From positions 1 through 64,000 of the forward strand of contig JAWLCQ010000004.1 of NCBI GenBank assembly GCA_041687095.1: a DNA stretch of 64,000 nt, in the 5' to 3' direction. The notes beneath the pieces are model-generated. The model searched no databases. It had not been told where the DNA came from and saw nothing but the letters and a program-made list of their open reading frames with translations. Both the position numbers and the translations under genes were made by a program. Of this stretch, positions 34,301-43,100 are shown one piece after another. The first letter of the stretch is position 1. Every line of letters begins with the position of its first letter. The stretch is from JAWLCQ01 sp041687095 (GTDB lineage: Bacteria > Planctomycetota > Phycisphaerae > SM23-33).

Positions 34301-34633
34301 CGTTTGGGTGAATACGCGTGGTATTTCGGGAACAGCGACTCCAAGACGCACCCCGTGGGGGGTAAGAAGCCCAACGCCTTTGGCCTGCACGACATGCACG
34401 GAAACGTGTGGGAGTGGTGCAATGACCGCTATGCGGATTCCTACGCAGGGGGCAAAGAGACGGATCCGACGGGACCGGAATCTGGGGACAGCCGGGTGGT
34501 CCGCGGCGGTTCGTGGCTTAGCTTCTCGAAGGACTGTCGGTCAGCCAGTCGCTTCTGCCTGCTGCCGGATACTCGACTGTTCAACGGCGGATTCCGTGTG
34601 GTGTCCCTCGTTCCCGAGGAGGATGAGGAATAG
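31367..34633 (+). CDS. Ser/Thr protein kinase fused to a formylglycine-enzyme-like (SUMF1-type) domain
   Basis: A 1088-residue protein. Residues about 10-310 are a complete PknB-type kinase: GTGGMGSVF loop, Lys47, HRDIKPDN (catalytic Asp151), DFGLA (188-192), GTPAYMSPEQ. One membrane segment (331-353, VAAIAACTLLVAAAVAVGGW) puts the rest outside the cytoplasm. Residues about 365-850 are long charged helices, probably coiled coil or TPR-like. Residues about 853-1085 are a SUMF1-type domain (FVLVPAGKATMGS, RLPTEAEWEYAFRAG, GNVWEWCNDRY, VVRGGSWL, GGFRVV). The paired cysteines of true formylglycine-generating enzymes are not evident, so it is probably a ligand-binding domain. Its base composition is less GC-rich than its neighbours. 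A pseudokinase gene follows. Target unknown. Confidence 0.88.
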   Translation: MGEEIDLHVGGYHLTESIGTGGMGSVFRATVEADGKPVPRGSTVAVKLLHPHLRTIPEFVQRFRREAHLAAAICHPNVVRVLDEGEDDRKHYIVMEFAPGRKLTDLLKANSPLSPQQTIEIMSQVCNALQAAHCVEDPDEPGRIRSLVHRDIKPDNIVIQDVSDRPFPTVSVADAKPSVAQLRVKLLDFGLAKDVQSLSTALSQSGQSLGTPAYMSPEQCRGEDVDQRSDIYSLGVVAYHTITGTQPFAGPTTVAYAQQHAEEIPPDILKRNPLCPNSLADCIYRCLAKDPADRYASPAELQCDLARIVRGQPVAQVHRFRRKDSFNGRRVAAIAACTLLVAAAVAVGGWMLLTDTARSDLARAMQEAEAAVAAHEYGRARSLMEDAIAAISNRSDRDQLIAPAQRRLSAIVALQEDERAKEARLARVGQLMGEARKLLVEGRLVEAGTVIRSVLELDPDSKQGLLLQNEILHRFRLAQAAPVKVQADTAVESLRAMDLARSEGFEGLLEALDATYRLAGTLFTEKDYGLAIEKYQEVIRESDRLARLEEERQQAKRELARARDAEDAALRDGAEEEPESLSALGRARKARMAGQGQFQSQRFAEAAATWQQSREGFDEAGEAASGITRLRDEAGEAKSAAVAAESAARGAGAEGLEGAVSIWSSACAKAARAEAAYKAREYATAAAEWKSAESTFIAARDLATCLSAVADARAKYQVTLSRCDQSLLCEHGAVVWEEVQQILQTATSEGKDFNEAVKAYERAASLLPQAVTEAQMVQEEARFASLLLAAQRAAEVLPPLGNALKAVEKETLESGLRAVQGALAIRPADTTAAGLKDTLESYLALPKEIQLELGNGVRIPFVLVPAGKATMGSSETEGDRKRDEGPQREVTISQPFYMGVYEVTQEQYEAVMQAKPSYFRGAKNPVDNVSWHDAVKFCREVSKKTGRTLRLPTEAEWEYAFRAGSNTRYHYGQDPDARRLGEYAWYFGNSDSKTHPVGGKKPNAFGLHDMHGNVWEWCNDRYADSYAGGKETDPTGPESGDSRVVRGGSWLSFSKDCRSASRFCLLPDTRLFNGGFRVVSLVPEEDEE

Positions 34634-34790
34634 GCTTCGCCCGAGCCTGTGAACGCTTCATCAGGTTTGCGGTCAAAGAACGATCTGCGCCTTTCAGGAA
34701 CGGGCTGTACTGCGAACGGAACGATCATGTGGAGCGATGGGCCAGATGCTGTCTGGATGCTCTTTGTGCATAGACGAATGGGGTTGCTCA

Positions 34791-35969
34791 ATGACGGAAC
34801 TGACCGGAGAAGTGCAACGGACAGAGAACACAACTGTGCGCCTCGAATCGCTGCTGGACTGCCCGTTGCCATCGGAATCCGGGATGACCGCACGAGAGGT
34901 TCTGTCTGGACCCTCCACGTCGATCAAAGCTATTTGCAGGCTCAGAGAGCATGCCAAGCACCTCGCCCGCGTCCTGGGGGCACCGGATGATCACGCAGCG
35001 GCGGTGGCGGTTTACTTCGCGGCCATCGCGAGGGCGAAGGTGGCGAGCGGGGAGACGATCACGTCCCACTCCCCCGCGTACCTGGTCAACGCGATGGGGC
35101 AGCTCATGGACCAGCCCTGGATGCCCGACGGCCTCCGCTCGCTGCTGCGGGGGGCGAGGGATGCGTGGCTGAGCGAGGGGGCGAGCGCAGCAGGGCGGCT
35201 GGACGCGCCGGGGTACGGCGGGTTCGCGATCACCGGGGAGTTCGGCCGATCCGGGCTGCTGTGCCTCTACTCCGCCCGCCACCCCGTGCAGCCGAAGGGG
35301 CGATACCTGGTGAAGGTCTTCCAGCCGCCGATGTTCTGGATCCAAGCGGATCGGCCGGAAACGTACCTCCAGACGTTCCTGGATCGCGTCGACGCCCACC
35401 ACCGCGTTTGCGAGAGCGGAGCGGAGCACTGGGTGCCCCTGCACGCGTCCGGGAAGGCGGAGGGGGCGGGGTTCGCGGCGATGGACGCCTACGACCGGTC
35501 GGCGGAGTCGCTGATGCTGACGAAGGTCCGCATGCGAGCAGGCCTGCTGCGGGAGATCGTCTTGGGTGTGCTGGACGGTCTGATGGAGGCGCGGGCGGCG
35601 TTGGGGCGCCCCCACGGGGCGGTCAAGCCGAGCAACGTGCTGCTGCGAGACCGGCGATGGGGACACATGGAGGTGGGGTTGGCGGACCCGGCCCCGGCGG
35701 CGTGGCTGGCGGACGTATCGGATGCGGTGGAGCGCGAAGCGACGGACCTGGCGGCGCTGGGGCGACTGATCTACGGCCTGATCCTGCACCGCCTGCCCGT
35801 GGGGGCGGGGCTGGTGCAGGCGGGCGAGAGTGGGGAGTGGCAAGTCCTGGGCCGCAAGGCGGGGGCGCGATGGCGCGACCTGTGCAATCGCCTCCTTCGC
35901 ACGCAAGCGGGCGTGGACGTCTGCCCACTGGAGGCGATCCGCGAGCAGGCGGCCGGGATGCGGCAATGA
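34791..35969 (+). CDS. Degenerate protein kinase (pseudokinase)
   Basis: A 392-residue protein. The C-terminal half looks like a kinase C-lobe: LREIVLGVLDGLMEARAALG followed by RPHGAVKPSNVLLRD where active kinases have HRDxKPxN, then HMEVGLADPAPAAWL in place of DFG, and DLAALGRLIYGLI as the later helix. The catalytic Asp and the DFG Asp context are lost, so it should not transfer phosphate. The N-terminal 140 residues are helical and unrecognised. It follows the active kinase on the same strand with a 157-base gap and may be its regulatory partner. Start uncertain: ATG 34791 has a poor ribosome binding site and an in-frame ATG exists at 34737. Confidence 0.65.
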   Translation: MTELTGEVQRTENTTVRLESLLDCPLPSESGMTAREVLSGPSTSIKAICRLREHAKHLARVLGAPDDHAAAVAVYFAAIARAKVASGETITSHSPAYLVNAMGQLMDQPWMPDGLRSLLRGARDAWLSEGASAAGRLDAPGYGGFAITGEFGRSGLLCLYSARHPVQPKGRYLVKVFQPPMFWIQADRPETYLQTFLDRVDAHHRVCESGAEHWVPLHASGKAEGAGFAAMDAYDRSAESLMLTKVRMRAGLLREIVLGVLDGLMEARAALGRPHGAVKPSNVLLRDRRWGHMEVGLADPAPAAWLADVSDAVEREATDLAALGRLIYGLILHRLPVGAGLVQAGESGEWQVLGRKAGARWRDLCNRLLRTQAGVDVCPLEAIREQAAGMRQ

Positions 35970-36027
35970 CTTGGTGGCGGGCTCATCGGTGGTGTCATCG
36001 TAGCTCCGTCTGCGGCCAGCAGGGCTC

Positions 36028-36378
36028 GTGCCGCGAGAGGGCCTGACGTCAGACATCGCCATCCTGACGCGCTGCAACGGCAAGCAGTTCGTGCTCTTAA
36101 ACGCCCGCCTCTTCGCCAGCGAGAAGAGCGGACGGTGGTGGGTGTCCTACACCTACCGCAACCGGATCTCGGGGGAGGAGGATCGGAAGGTGCTCTTCGG
36201 GGCCGGCTCCAGCGGCCGCCCCAAGCTGATTGTCTTCGGGCTCTGCCGCCCGAAGATGAACCCGAAGACCAAGCGGGCCTTCCCGCCCGACTACGTGTAC
36301 GATCCGTACGATCGGACCCCGCTGGTCCCCGCCGAGTTGGACGCGCCGTTCCACAAGGTGCAGGAGGAGGCGCCCTGA
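36028..36378 (+). CDS. Small conserved-looking protein in the kinase cluster
   Basis: A 116-residue protein I do not recognise. After a short N-terminus it reads SDIAILTRCNGKQFVLLNAR, then RWWVSYTYRNRISGEEDRK and LIVFGLCRPKMNPKTKRAF, and ends in a Pro/Tyr/Asp-rich stretch (PPDYVYDPYDRTPLVP). It has the balanced composition of a real soluble protein with mixed alpha and beta structure. The only start is GTG with AGGG close by; a start slightly downstream is possible. It lies 58 bases after the pseudokinase gene on the same strand and is probably co-transcribed. Confidence 0.55.
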   Translation: MPREGLTSDIAILTRCNGKQFVLLNARLFASEKSGRWWVSYTYRNRISGEEDRKVLFGAGSSGRPKLIVFGLCRPKMNPKTKRAFPPDYVYDPYDRTPLVPAELDAPFHKVQEEAP

Positions 36379-36419
36379 CGCAGGAGGGCAGGACGCGCTG
36401 CCGTGCTGGGGGGCGCAAA

Positions 36420-36590
36420 CGATCCTTTGGATAGCGGCAGGGCTGTCCCCAGGGCCCGCACCTCTCCGCAGTACGCCAGGTGTCCCCTGCAGTACAGCGA
36501 CGCGTACAGCAGCATCATCCCGCACGGGTGGAACTCGCTGGTCACGCCCGCCCCTGGGCTGCCCGAGCGGTACGTCACCCGCAGGGGCTC
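36420..36590 (-). pseudogene. Possible remnant of a WYL-domain regulator
   Basis: The frame reads PLRVTYRSGSPGAGVTSEFH, then PCGMMLLYASLYCRGHLAYC and GEVRALG. This resembles the WYL core of HTH-WYL transcription regulators, usually hPxGLhh-(x)-WYLhGxxx-xEhRxhxhxRI. No HTH part and no C-terminal part are present, and a palindromic repeat lies directly upstream at 36671-36731. I read it as a decayed fragment; the match is suggestive only. The rest of 36379-37114 holds nothing I recognise. Confidence 0.3.
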
Positions 36591-36670
36591 GCCGGCCGTG
36601 GGCGGCCTCGTAGGCGAGGAAGGCCGAATTGCCGGCGGAGCCCCCCAACCCACGTAGGTCTTCAAGCAAA

Positions 36671-36731
36671 TGCCACGGGCAAGATGCCCGGGGGACACAT
36701 GGCCGAGACGGCGAGACGGCCATGCCACGGG
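36671..36731. repeat. CACGGGC-type palindromic repeat
   Basis: TGCCACGGGCAAGATGCCCG (36671-36690) is followed by ATGGCCG and CGGCCAT arms. It belongs to the same family as 60785-60895 and the insert in the UroD-like gene. Confidence 0.65.
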
Positions 36732-37114
36732 AGCCCAAAGGTGCGATCCCCCTGCATAACACGCCGCCAGCGGTTGCCCCGGGGCAACCGGCGAGGGGCG
36801 CCTCGTCGTCATGACCGGCAGCAGGCTTCTGAACGCCTGTCTCTCGACTGCCGCCGCCGCAGGCGCAGCCACATGAGGCTGTCGTACTCGACGGGGGTGA
36901 TCGCTCCGCACCGGAGCCCACACCGTTTGTCAACGCCACCGACAGGACCGTACCACGGCCAACCCGGAGGGTCAACGACTGCAGACCGCACGGTGCACGA
37001 CCGTTCATGCAGCCGGGCGAGAGCGGCCGCGGGGGCGGTGGTGGAGGCGGTATTCCTCTTGCTTGCCATCTACTCGTTCTCCGTCGGGGCGGTGCGTTTC
37101 TGGTGGGGGTGGAC

Positions 37115-38107
37115 CTACCGAACGCCCTCGCCCAACAGCTCTCCCAGCACAACCGCGACATTGGCGCCGTAGAAGGCAAAGCCCGCGGTGTTGGGGTGGC
37201 AGCCGTCGATGAGCATCGCCGGGCCCGGGGGGACGAGGCGCTCGCGAGGGACCCAGGTGAGACCGCCCAGCGAGGACACGATGTCGCGGAGGTGGCGGCG
37301 GTAGTCGGCGAAGGTCTGCCCGGTGGGATTGGTGCGGGAGGGATCGGTGTCCCCGCCAGCGTACCAGAGCGGTTCGAGGACGGCGGTGGGAGCGTGCGGG
37401 TAGTAGTCGCGGAGGCGATGGAGGAAGGCTTTCGCCAGTTCGGGGGAGCTACCGCGGTTCCAGTCGTTCACCCCGTAGGCGACGGTGATCGCGTCGGGGG
37501 CGTGCGGCAGGGGCGGTTCGGGGATGCTGTCCGCGTCGAACACCGCCCCCCCGACCCCGGTGTTGTGCAGCGACAGGCCCGTGGCGCGGGCGGCGATGGC
37601 GGGGTAGCACAGCGAGGGGAACGGGGTCTCCATGCCCTGCGTGATCGAGTCGCCCATCGCCAGGTACGTGCCCGTGCGCGGGCGCGGGCGGCAGGCGGAT
37701 CCGTCGGGCAGCGAGATCGCCAGGGAAGTGACGATCCGCATCTGCGGCAGCCACAGCTCCACGCTCCGCACGCCCTGCCCGGGCAGGACGATCATCTCAC
37801 TGACGGGCGACCCGTCGTCGCTCCCCACCGACGCCACCGCGAGCCCGTCGACGTAGCAGTCGAATCGCCCCGCCGAGCGCGAGAACTTCCCGAGCGTCGC
37901 GTCCAGGTGCAGGCGGTCGGCGTCGGTCGCGAAGGCGACGCGGACACCGGCGGGGCAGCGGGCGCGGATCCACCACCCCTCCGTCGCCGACCAGTACGCC
38001 ATCGCCCCCGCCCCGAACCGCCGCAGCAGCAGCCCCCCCTCCTCGCCCTCGACCGCCAGCACGCCCTGCACGCACTCCGCCAGTTGTTCCGTCGTCAGCG
38101 TTCGCAC
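37115..38107 (-). CDS. SGNH/GDSL hydrolase with N-terminal beta-domain
   Basis: A 330-residue protein. The first 145 residues form a beta-rich domain (WIRARCPAGVRVAFATDADR, RFDCYVDGLAVASVG) as in two-domain acetyl-xylan-esterase-like SGNH enzymes. The catalytic part has MGDSITQG (Ser in 152-158), YGVNDWN (Asn214) and DGCHPNTAGF (Asp301 and His304): all four SGNH blocks are intact. It probably removes acetyl groups from glycans; no signal peptide is seen, so it would act inside the cell. The start is GTG, chosen because AAGGGAG lies eight bases upstream. It follows the FAD-dependent oxidoreductase by 118 bases on the same strand. Confidence 0.85.
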   Translation of the reverse strand: MRTLTTEQLAECVQGVLAVEGEEGGLLLRRFGAGAMAYWSATEGWWIRARCPAGVRVAFATDADRLHLDATLGKFSRSAGRFDCYVDGLAVASVGSDDGSPVSEMIVLPGQGVRSVELWLPQMRIVTSLAISLPDGSACRPRPRTGTYLAMGDSITQGMETPFPSLCYPAIAARATGLSLHNTGVGGAVFDADSIPEPPLPHAPDAITVAYGVNDWNRGSSPELAKAFLHRLRDYYPHAPTAVLEPLWYAGGDTDPSRTNPTGQTFADYRRHLRDIVSSLGGLTWVPRERLVPPGPAMLIDGCHPNTAGFAFYGANVAVVLGELLGEGVR

Positions 38108-38225
38108 TCGTTGCTCCCTTCAATTCCACGCGTCGCGGTGACGCGCAGAAGATACCGCCGAAGCGATCCTGTTGCACGCGCCTCGCGAACAGCGGAACCG
38201 GCCCGGGAATGAACTGGAATGCGTG

Positions 38226-39905
38226 TCACACTGCCCGCGTGGATGGCCAGGCCAGTTCCACGCCCTGGGCGACCAGTTCCTGCTGGAACTCGTGCAACTC
38301 CTCGGGGTGCTCGCGGAGGGCGTGGGGTTCGGTGGAGTGGTTGAGGCACCAGCCCGCCAGCAGCCCCGCGGACTCGCCCACGTTCCACTCCACCGGGTGC
38401 AGGCGGTAGCACCCGTTGGTGATGTGCGTGGTCCCGATGTTCTTGGCGGCAGGCAGGAGGTTCCGCATTCGTACCGGCAGCAGCGCCCCCAGCGGGATGC
38501 GGAACGGGAGCGAGGAGATGTCGATGTAGTTGTCGCCCCCCGTGCTCATGTGCAGGTCGATGCGGTAGCAGCCCACGCCCACGGTGTCGGCGAAGGGTTC
38601 GGCGAGGGTATCGGCGAGGGCGGTCGGGGCGTGCGGGGTGCGGTGCGGGATCGGGTTCACGCCCAGCCGCACCTGCGTCCCCACGTGCTGCTCCAGGACG
38701 CGGAAGACGGGCACGATGCGGCGGGACTCGCGGATGTAGGGGTACTTCGCCAGCCCGTCGCGCGTCCCGACGAGTTCGGGGCACAGGCACAGCCCCGGAT
38801 ACCCGCAGCGCCCGTCGGGGCGGGGCGCCTCCGTCTGCAGCCAGTACAGCAGGCTCAGCGAGAGCTGCCTGGCGTCGTGGAGGCTGCGGGCGGACTCGTC
38901 GGGGGGCACGTCGATCACGCGCCCGGCGAAGTAGTCGTTCATCGGCCAGTTGACGAGCGTGACCTCGTCGGGGGCGTCGGAGGGGGCGTAGTGGTCGCGG
39001 GTGGTGATGCGGCGGTACAGCCAGCGGGCGTACTCCGCCCCCGTCGCCTCGTGCGGGAACAGGACGTTGCGGCGGGGCTCGAGCGTCCAGGGCAGAACGT
39101 CGGTGAACGAGATCAGCTCCCCGCACCACGGGGGCGTGAGCGGGGGCACGTAGCTTCGCCAGCGGTCGTACTGGGCGGGGCGATCGATGGTGTGGTCCGC
39201 CCCCTCGCGGGTGTCGTGCGCCATGGGGAAGCACCAGGTGATGGCCTGGCAGTTGGCGGGATCGGCGACGGACGGGGCGTGGGGCTCCCCGGTGTCGGAC
39301 TGGGCCTCCGCACCGGTGACGTACTCCACACCCGCCAGCGGCAGCAGGTCGCCCAGTTCCGTCGCGTCGAGGACGAAGGCGGCGTCGATGGTCACCTCGC
39401 CCCCGTCGTCGAGGGAGCGGAGCGTCACCGAGCGGACGCGGTCACCGTCGGTGTCGCACGCGATCGGCTGGTGGCGGAGCAGCACGCGCAGGCGGCCGCT
39501 CGCCCGCGGGTACGCGAGCATCTGCTCGATCACCGCCAGCGCCACGCCCGGAAGGCAGCACAGGCGGCTGACGTGCCCGCCCCCGGGGTTGAGGAAGCGG
39601 TCGGCCCTGGCGCGGGCGGTGAGCGGGAAGTGCTCGCGGTAGTACTGGCGGACCCCGTCGCGGAACGCGCGGTAGCGCTGGGTGCATCCGAAGCTCTCGA
39701 TCCAGGGGTGCTCGTCGGGCGGGACGGCCTGGCTGGTGAGCTGCCCGCCCAGCCAGTCCGTCTCCTCGGTGAGGATCACCGACCGCCCCATCGCGCACGC
39801 CCCCATCGCCGCCGCCACGCCCCCCGTCCCGCCCCCGACGATCAGCACGTCGCACTGCACGACTTCGCCACCCTCCCTCTGCCCGCCGCCTGCACCGTCC
39901 ACCAT
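38226..39905 (-). CDS. FAD-dependent oxidoreductase (FAD_oxidored family)
   Basis: A 559-residue protein. The dinucleotide-binding motif CDVLIVGGGTGGVAAAMGA is at 18-36, followed by the typical LTEETDWLGGQLTSQAV. VLDATELGDLLPLAGVEYV and the C-terminal LLPAAKNIGTTHITNGCYRL are characteristic of this group, which planctomycetes carry in many copies beside carbohydrate genes. The reaction is not known; oxidation of a sugar or small organic substrate is the usual guess. AAAGGAGG stands nine bases before the chosen ATG; an in-frame GTG nine codons upstream is weaker. With the downstream SGNH hydrolase it forms a likely two-gene operon. Confidence 0.85.
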   Translation of the reverse strand: MVDGAGGGQREGGEVVQCDVLIVGGGTGGVAAAMGACAMGRSVILTEETDWLGGQLTSQAVPPDEHPWIESFGCTQRYRAFRDGVRQYYREHFPLTARARADRFLNPGGGHVSRLCCLPGVALAVIEQMLAYPRASGRLRVLLRHQPIACDTDGDRVRSVTLRSLDDGGEVTIDAAFVLDATELGDLLPLAGVEYVTGAEAQSDTGEPHAPSVADPANCQAITWCFPMAHDTREGADHTIDRPAQYDRWRSYVPPLTPPWCGELISFTDVLPWTLEPRRNVLFPHEATGAEYARWLYRRITTRDHYAPSDAPDEVTLVNWPMNDYFAGRVIDVPPDESARSLHDARQLSLSLLYWLQTEAPRPDGRCGYPGLCLCPELVGTRDGLAKYPYIRESRRIVPVFRVLEQHVGTQVRLGVNPIPHRTPHAPTALADTLAEPFADTVGVGCYRIDLHMSTGGDNYIDISSLPFRIPLGALLPVRMRNLLPAAKNIGTTHITNGCYRLHPVEWNVGESAGLLAGWCLNHSTEPHALREHPEELHEFQQELVAQGVELAWPSTRAV

Positions 39906-40027
39906 CGCACCGCCTCCTTTCCCGCCACGCACCGTAGCGGCCGCCGCATTCTAGTCCGCCCGCGGCGGACGTTCCCATCTCAAGGAAATCCCAAGACGGC
40001 CAAAACCAGAAAGGGACCAGAAGAAAA

Positions 40028-40065
40028 GCCCGTCGGGGCCGGCGGTGAAGGCGGCCCCGACGGGC
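40028..40065 (-). terminator. Intrinsic terminator of the giant gene
   Basis: On the minus strand GCCCGTCGGGGCCG and CGGCCCCGACGGGC form a perfect 14-base-pair stem followed by TTTTCTTC, 66 bases after the stop codon. Confidence 0.9.
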
Positions 40066-40130
40066 GGGGGTGCGGGCGTTCGTCTCGGTGCGGCCCGGGC
40101 GCTCGGTAGCGGAGGCCGGGCCGGTAGCGT

Positions 40131-43100
40131 CTAGATCAGGGCCAGCAGGTCCACGACCTCCTCGTCGGCGGTGTCGAAGAGCTTTCGCGTGCCCGCCTCG
40201 AGCGTCTCGGACATCACGTCGGCCGAGCCGGGATCCTCGTGGGCCACACCCAGCACGTGGCCCAACTCGTGGCGGAGGACCGTCAACAGATCGATCGCCC
40301 CGGCGGCGGGGGAGGTGTCCGTGGCGGACAGCCCTCCGGCGGTCTCGGTGGTGAACTCGGCGTTGTCGAGGGGGGTCTCGTCGATGAACCAGCCATAGCC
40401 GGCGGCGTCATCGTCGAGGTAGATCACGCCTCTGTCCTCGTAGGCCAGCAGGGATCCGCCCAGGTCGGTGATAACGAACCGGACACCGGCGAGGAGTTGG
40501 GAGAGGTCGGCGTTGAGGGCAGCTTCCCAGTCGGCGATGGCGGTTTGGACGAGGTCGTCGCTCGGAGCGTCGGAGAGGGTCACCCCGGTGGGTTCGGCCG
40601 TCGTGGGGGCCGTGGCGACCTGCATCGCCGCCTGCCCAAAGACCATGTACCCCAACTGCTCGGTGGTGTGGTTGCGCTCGGAGTCGCCGATCATGTCCTC
40701 GTTCACGGCGAGGTCGATGTCCGTGGTGGTCACCGGGGCCGGGCCGTACAGCATGGCCCAGCCGCCGTCGGCGCCGTCCATGGCGTTCTGGCTCACCGTC
40801 GCCGACGAGACCGTCGCGAACCCGCTGATGGTGTAGCTGTACGGGGGCGTGTCGCTGATGCCCTGCACAGTGTCCGCTCCGAGGGCCGCCACGTAGTCCA
40901 CGCCGTTGATGGTTCCGCTGCCAGATTCGATCACGATGTACCCGATGGTCTCATCGCTGCGGGTGGTGTCGGAGTCCTCGCCCACGTGCTTGCCGGTGCG
41001 AAGCGTCGTCGAGGTGGGCGGGGTGGAGGAGCTGGTTCCGCGGCACCAGAAGACGGACCAGTCGGTGTCGTTGTAGCTCATCACCTGCCCCAGGACCACG
41101 GGGGTGGTGTAGCTGTTGGCGTAGGTCCGGGATTGGCCGTTCCAACTGCTCTTGCGGTCGGTGACGGTGGAGGTGTACTTGACGGCCTCCATCTTCACCC
41201 CGTCGTTGGCGACGGTATAGACGCCCTCCTCGACCACCATGTAGTGGACGGTGATCCCGGTGACGTCGCCGGTCTGCCCATCGGCCCGGTCGACGCGGAC
41301 CTGGAAGCTGTTGCCCGAGGCGTTCTGCACGCGGGCGGCGATGGGAGGCAGCGTGCCGTTGTGCACCACCGTGCAGACCACGACCATCGAGTTGTAGTCG
41401 TTGGCGAGGTTCACGGTGGTCCAGCCGGTGTTGCTCACGGTGGTGACGACGCCCTCGAGGAGCTTCGGCCCGGCGGGGTCGTCGTCGGCGATCGTCACCG
41501 TATCACTGGACGGGGTGCCGATGGTGTAGGCGGCGTCGGTGGAGAGCGTGAGCACCACCGTCTCGTCGCCCTCGTGATCGGCGTCGTCGACGGGGGTGAC
41601 GGTGATGACGGCCGAGCTGTTCCCATCGGCGATGACCACACTGCCGGTGAGGGTGGCGTAGTCGCTCGTGTTCGTGGCCGTCCCGCCGATCGAGTAGTAC
41701 ACGGTCAGGTCGCCGCTGGTCTGGTCCCGCGTGACGGTGAACTGCCCGGTCTCGGAGGACTCCTCGGCGGCGGAGGCGTCGGTGGCGGTCAGGGTGACGG
41801 TGGGGGTGTCCGACACGGTCCAGACGACCTGGGCGTGGCCCTGCTGGGGGTCGTACGTCTGGGTGCGGGGGGCGTCGAGGTAGATGGTCCCGTTGAGGGT
41901 CGCCTGGCTCTTGGCCTGGTTGATGGTGAGGGTGTACCCATTGAGGGCCAACTGCGTTCCGCCGGCCATGTCGAGGGCGCCGATCTCCTGGTTGCCCGTG
42001 AGCTTGACGATGCCCTTCTGCCGCAGCAGCAGTTCGGAGCCCGACAGGTCCTCGCTCGTCAGGACCGTCGCCTGGTCGTCGACGGTGTCCCCGTTGCGGT
42101 CGAAGCTGTCGATGATGACCTGGCCCTCGCCGCTCGCCTGGTCGCCCGTCTGCAGGTAGATCGTGCCCGCCGACGCATGGGCGCTGCTGGCCCCGCCGGT
42201 CCCGGGCTGGGCGTTGAAGCTCCCGGTGTACCCCGAGAACGTGTTGCCGGTCCCGGTGAGGACGACGGCGATCCGCCCGCCGCCGCCGTCGCCCGTGTTC
42301 GACCCGCCGGTGGAGTCCCCGCCCTTGGCGGCGACGCTGCCGGACCCGCTGATCGACGCGGTGGACAGGTACACGCTCCCGCCCGCTCCCGCCCGGGTGT
42401 AGGTCTGCAGCGGGGCGTTCACGTTGGCGAGGATGCTGCCGTTGATGGTGGAGCTGCCGGCGACGGTGAGGTAGACGGACCCGCCGCCCTCATGCTGCCA
42501 GTCGCTCGTGCTGCCCCCGCCCATCCCGTGCAGCGTGGGGGCGAAGATCGAGTCGTAGACCGGCCCGCCGGTCCAGCTCGATCCCGTCCCGCCGAGCCCC
42601 CCGTGCGACGCCCCGCCGTTGTAGTTGGGGTAACCCGGGCGGTAGCCCTTGCTCGTCACGTCGATCGCCCCGCCCGACCCGATCGTCAGGTTCCCGCCCA
42701 CGTCCACGCGGAGGCGGTACTGGTCGGGGTTGGCCTCGCTGTAGCCCTTGCCGTTAAGCTCCTGCGTCCACGTCCCCCCGCTGATCTCCAGGTCGCCCGT
42801 GATGCTCATGACCGTGAACGTGGCGGAGTAGGCGGAGTAGGTGGTCGGAATCGTCACGGTCCCCGTGTACCCGGACGCCTGCGCCCAGTCGCTCACGGTG
42901 TACGTCACGTCCCAGTACAGGTCCTTGGTGCTCGTGGCGTCCAGGGCGATGTCCACCCCGTTGGCGAGGGCGTCCCCGGCCCAGTTGTAGGGGTTGGAGG
43001 CGAGGGTGTCGTCGCCCTGACCGACCCACCAGGCGGTCCCGGCGGGAACGTCGTTGTCTTCGATAACGACCGTCGCCTCGCTGTTGGCCCCGATCGTGTA

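Noticed and set aside
33925..34630. Active formylglycine-generating enzyme that could mature the sulfatase
   Set aside because: The SUMF1-type fold is clear, but the pair of catalytic cysteines expected near the C-terminus is not evident and the domain lies outside the membrane behind a kinase.
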